NCBI GenBank assembly: GCA_937899935.1 | Contig: CALCOW010000234.1 | Coordinates: 1-5,564, forward strand | Direction: 5' to 3' | Source: an uncultured Phycisphaerae bacterium | GTDB lineage: Bacteria; Planctomycetota; Phycisphaerae; Phycisphaerales; SM1A02 | DNA length: 5,564 nucleotides | Shown: piece by piece, positions 4,260 through 5,564 of the stretch | Layout: the number at the start of each line of letters is the position of its first letter | Numbering within the stretch: position 1 is the stretch's first letter | Made by a program: the position numbers and the translations under genes | The notes under the pieces: generated by a model | The model's database searches: none | Seen by the model: the letters and a program-made list of their open reading frames with translations, nothing else | Told to the model about the DNA's origin: nothing

Positions 4260-5183
4260 ATGTTGAAGAATTGGTCAACTTCTTGTGTAGAAAGGTCCGC
4301 TATTGGCGGTGTTATCGTTCTGGTCGGGTGGGCTTTGGCTCTTGGGAGTTGCGCCCCTGAGGGACCTACCAAAGGTACGTCTTCAACGATGGCAAGTTCG
4401 TCTAACTCGACCTATGACTTTGGTCAGGATTGGGATGAGAGACTTGTTCCATCGGAGCCCGATACAGCTTTTGAATCTTCCGCCAACAAGACCTACTGGG
4501 TCTTGGTTCTGGCGACCTTCACAAGCAACCAGCACATTGCCCAGGCCCAACAATGGCTTCGGGATGCTCAAATGCTGCTTCCGGATCTGGCGGCAGCCCG
4601 CGTCGAACCTCATCGGCATGGCAGCATGGTGGTTTGGGGTCGTTATGAAGGTTGGGAAGATGAGCGTGTTGAGCCAGATCGCCAGAAACTATTGGCGCTC
4701 GAAGTTGATGGTCGCAAGCTCTTTCCATCAGCCATTCTAAAGAAGATTGAAGCTCAACCACTCCCGGGCGAATTATCACCATTCGACCTCCGGTCGGCTC
4801 GTGTTGAGTTTCCAACTGTGGTACCGCTTTACACCCTGGACGTGGCTGTTTGGGTTGACCCCGAAGACCCTCAAGGCATGGATCGCAAATTGCGGCGTCG
4901 CAGTGCCGAATCCTATGCCGGCCAACTGCGTGGGCAGAACATACCAGCCTACTTCCACCACAATGAAGATCTTCAGATGAGCTCAGTCACAGTCGGCTTG
5001 TTCGATCGTCGAGCCTTAGATCCTTCGACTGGCTTACGGAGCATGGAAGTCGATGAATTGGCCAATCAGTTTCCTGCTCGCTTACTCAACGGTGCCCCAC
5101 TGGAAGCCCCAGTGGATGTCACTGATCCAAGTCTGGGCAACTATCGACAGCGCCCGTTTTTGGTTGAGGTGCCCGAGATCTAG
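4260..5183 (+). CDS. Putative lipoprotein with two SPOR-like repeats
   Basis: This 307-residue protein has an N-terminal signal segment (hydrophobic 14-29) ending in the lipobox LGSC with Cys at 31, followed by a Ser/Thr-rich linker (36-75). A first module starts at about 78 with YWVLVLATFTSNQHIAQAQQW, includes VVWGRYEG (124-131) and ends near 165. A second starts at about 190 with PLYTLDVAVWV, includes YAGQLRGQNIPAYFH (219-233) and SSVTVGLFDR (241-250), and ends near 275. Both follow a strand, helix with Ala/Gln residues, strand, 'V.vG.f' plan. That resembles the SPOR fold, which binds denuded peptidoglycan glycan strands. I infer this from pattern; similarity is too weak to be certain. The only Met before the signal segment is at 4260, with no good ribosome site. 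It diverges from the FlgM-like gene and converges with the ALDH-like gene 29 bp away. Confidence 0.7.
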   Translation: MLKNWSTSCVERSAIGGVIVLVGWALALGSCAPEGPTKGTSSTMASSSNSTYDFGQDWDERLVPSEPDTAFESSANKTYWVLVLATFTSNQHIAQAQQWLRDAQMLLPDLAAARVEPHRHGSMVVWGRYEGWEDERVEPDRQKLLALEVDGRKLFPSAILKKIEAQPLPGELSPFDLRSARVEFPTVVPLYTLDVAVWVDPEDPQGMDRKLRRRSAESYAGQLRGQNIPAYFHHNEDLQMSSVTVGLFDRRALDPSTGLRSMEVDELANQFPARLLNGAPLEAPVDVTDPSLGNYRQRPFLVEVPEI

Positions 5184-5212
5184 CCTTGTGATTCCCGTTG
5201 AAAGTCGGCAAC
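5184..5212. other. Short convergent gap without a clear terminator
   Basis: Twenty-nine bases separate the stop of the SPOR-like lipoprotein gene from the stop of the ALDH-like gene. A 4-bp pairing (GTTG with CAAC) is the only secondary structure seen, and no T-run follows. Transcripts from both sides may overlap here. Confidence 0.4.
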
Positions 5213-5564
5213 TCAAGTCGCCGAGGGATGCCAGATCGTTTTGGCATCAACATGCTCTTCAAGTTGCCAAGGTGCCAACCACTTTTGGTCCTCTACCCAG
5301 TCGGCTTTTTTAGCTTTGTAGATGGTGACGCGCTTGATGTTCTCTGATGCTCCACAGCGAAGTAGTTCAGCCATGTTTCCGGAAACGCCAGCAGCCGTAA
5401 TCGCCATCACGCGGCGATGATCGGCAAGATGGCTCAGTAAGTCAGCGCGGCGACCGGTCAGGATATTGATGGCTCCGGCTGGCACATCTGACGTTGCACA
5501 GACCTCACCTAACAAAGCGGCCGGCAAGGGATATTTCTCACTTGCCAATGCAATGAAGATCGGA
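5213..5564 (-). CDS. Aldehyde dehydrogenase-like protein, C-terminal part, lacking the catalytic domain
   Basis: Reading leftward from the right edge, the frame is open from 5563 to the TGA at 5213-5215 (about 116 residues), with the N-terminus outside. It begins PIFIALASEKYPLP and continues GEVCATSDVPAGAINILTG, the conserved NAD(P)-binding-domain segment of the ALDH superfamily. HLADHRRVMAITAAGVSG and ENIKRVTI follow, matching the block just before the catalytic region. A normal ALDH then has the ELGGK glutamate and, further on, the catalytic Cys. Here the chain instead reads YKAKKADW, then a short tail ending KTIWHPSAT and stop. From memory, short ALDH-like proteins ending in a K-T-[IV]-W-H-P motif occur beside full ALDH genes in actinobacteria. 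This may therefore be a natural non-catalytic paralogue rather than a truncated gene. A start at the TTG 5546-5548 is unlikely, because conserved ALDH sequence continues upstream. Confidence 0.78.
   Translation of the reverse strand, partial: PIFIALASEKYPLPAALLGEVCATSDVPAGAINILTGRRADLLSHLADHRRVMAITAAGVSGNMAELLRCGASENIKRVTIYKAKKADWVEDQKWLAPWQLEEHVDAKTIWHPSAT

Noticed and set aside
4070..4372. Minus-strand 100-codon frame over the divergent intergenic region
   Set aside because: It runs antisense into the signal peptide of the SPOR-like lipoprotein gene, has no ribosome site and shows no domain pattern.
1..5564. tRNA, rRNA, CRISPR, insertion sequence or phage features
   Set aside because: No cloverleaf, regularly spaced repeats, transposase-like protein, terminal inverted repeats or phage-type proteins were seen on either strand.

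Overview
This is chromosomal bacterial sequence at roughly 50% GC. It holds seven genes, two of which run off the ends. The likely source is a planctomycete, possibly of the Phycisphaerae type. Pointers are a lysine/arginine-rich histone H1-like protein, weak or absent Shine-Dalgarno sites on several genes, two lipoproteins with no familiar domain name, a small 'KTGSWFAH' protein, and a FlgM-like regulator. This assignment comes from remembered family resemblance, not from a search, so it is tentative. I see no mobile element, phage gene, CRISPR array, rRNA or tRNA.

Left part (1-1105). A partial gene for a basic, repetitive H1-like DNA-binding protein runs leftward off the edge. It diverges from a compact, divergent dapB (lysine/diaminopimelate pathway). 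The 148-bp space between them holds two plausible promoters placed back to back, with -35 boxes 5 bp apart. The dapB start codon sits almost at the predicted transcription start, so its mRNA may be leaderless. A perfect hairpin sits near the predicted 5' end of the H1-like mRNA.

Middle part (1106-2673). An M16-family peptidase homologue has lost its HxxEH zinc site but keeps the C-terminal R/Y motif, which is the pattern of a non-catalytic partner subunit. A small 83-residue protein of unknown role follows on the same strand.

Right part (2674-5564). On the minus strand, a FlgM-like (anti-sigma-28) gene with a strong ribosome site lies directly upstream of a lipoprotein gene and is probably co-transcribed with it. 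Divergent from these is a second lipoprotein that appears to carry two degenerate SPOR-like modules. At the right edge, on the minus strand, is the C-terminal part of an aldehyde-dehydrogenase-like protein. It ends where the catalytic Glu and Cys region of a normal enzyme would begin.

The genes do not form one obvious pathway. The common theme is enzyme-family proteins that have lost or altered active-site residues: the M16 homologue, the ALDH-like protein and, more mildly, DapB. No clearly new multi-gene system is visible.
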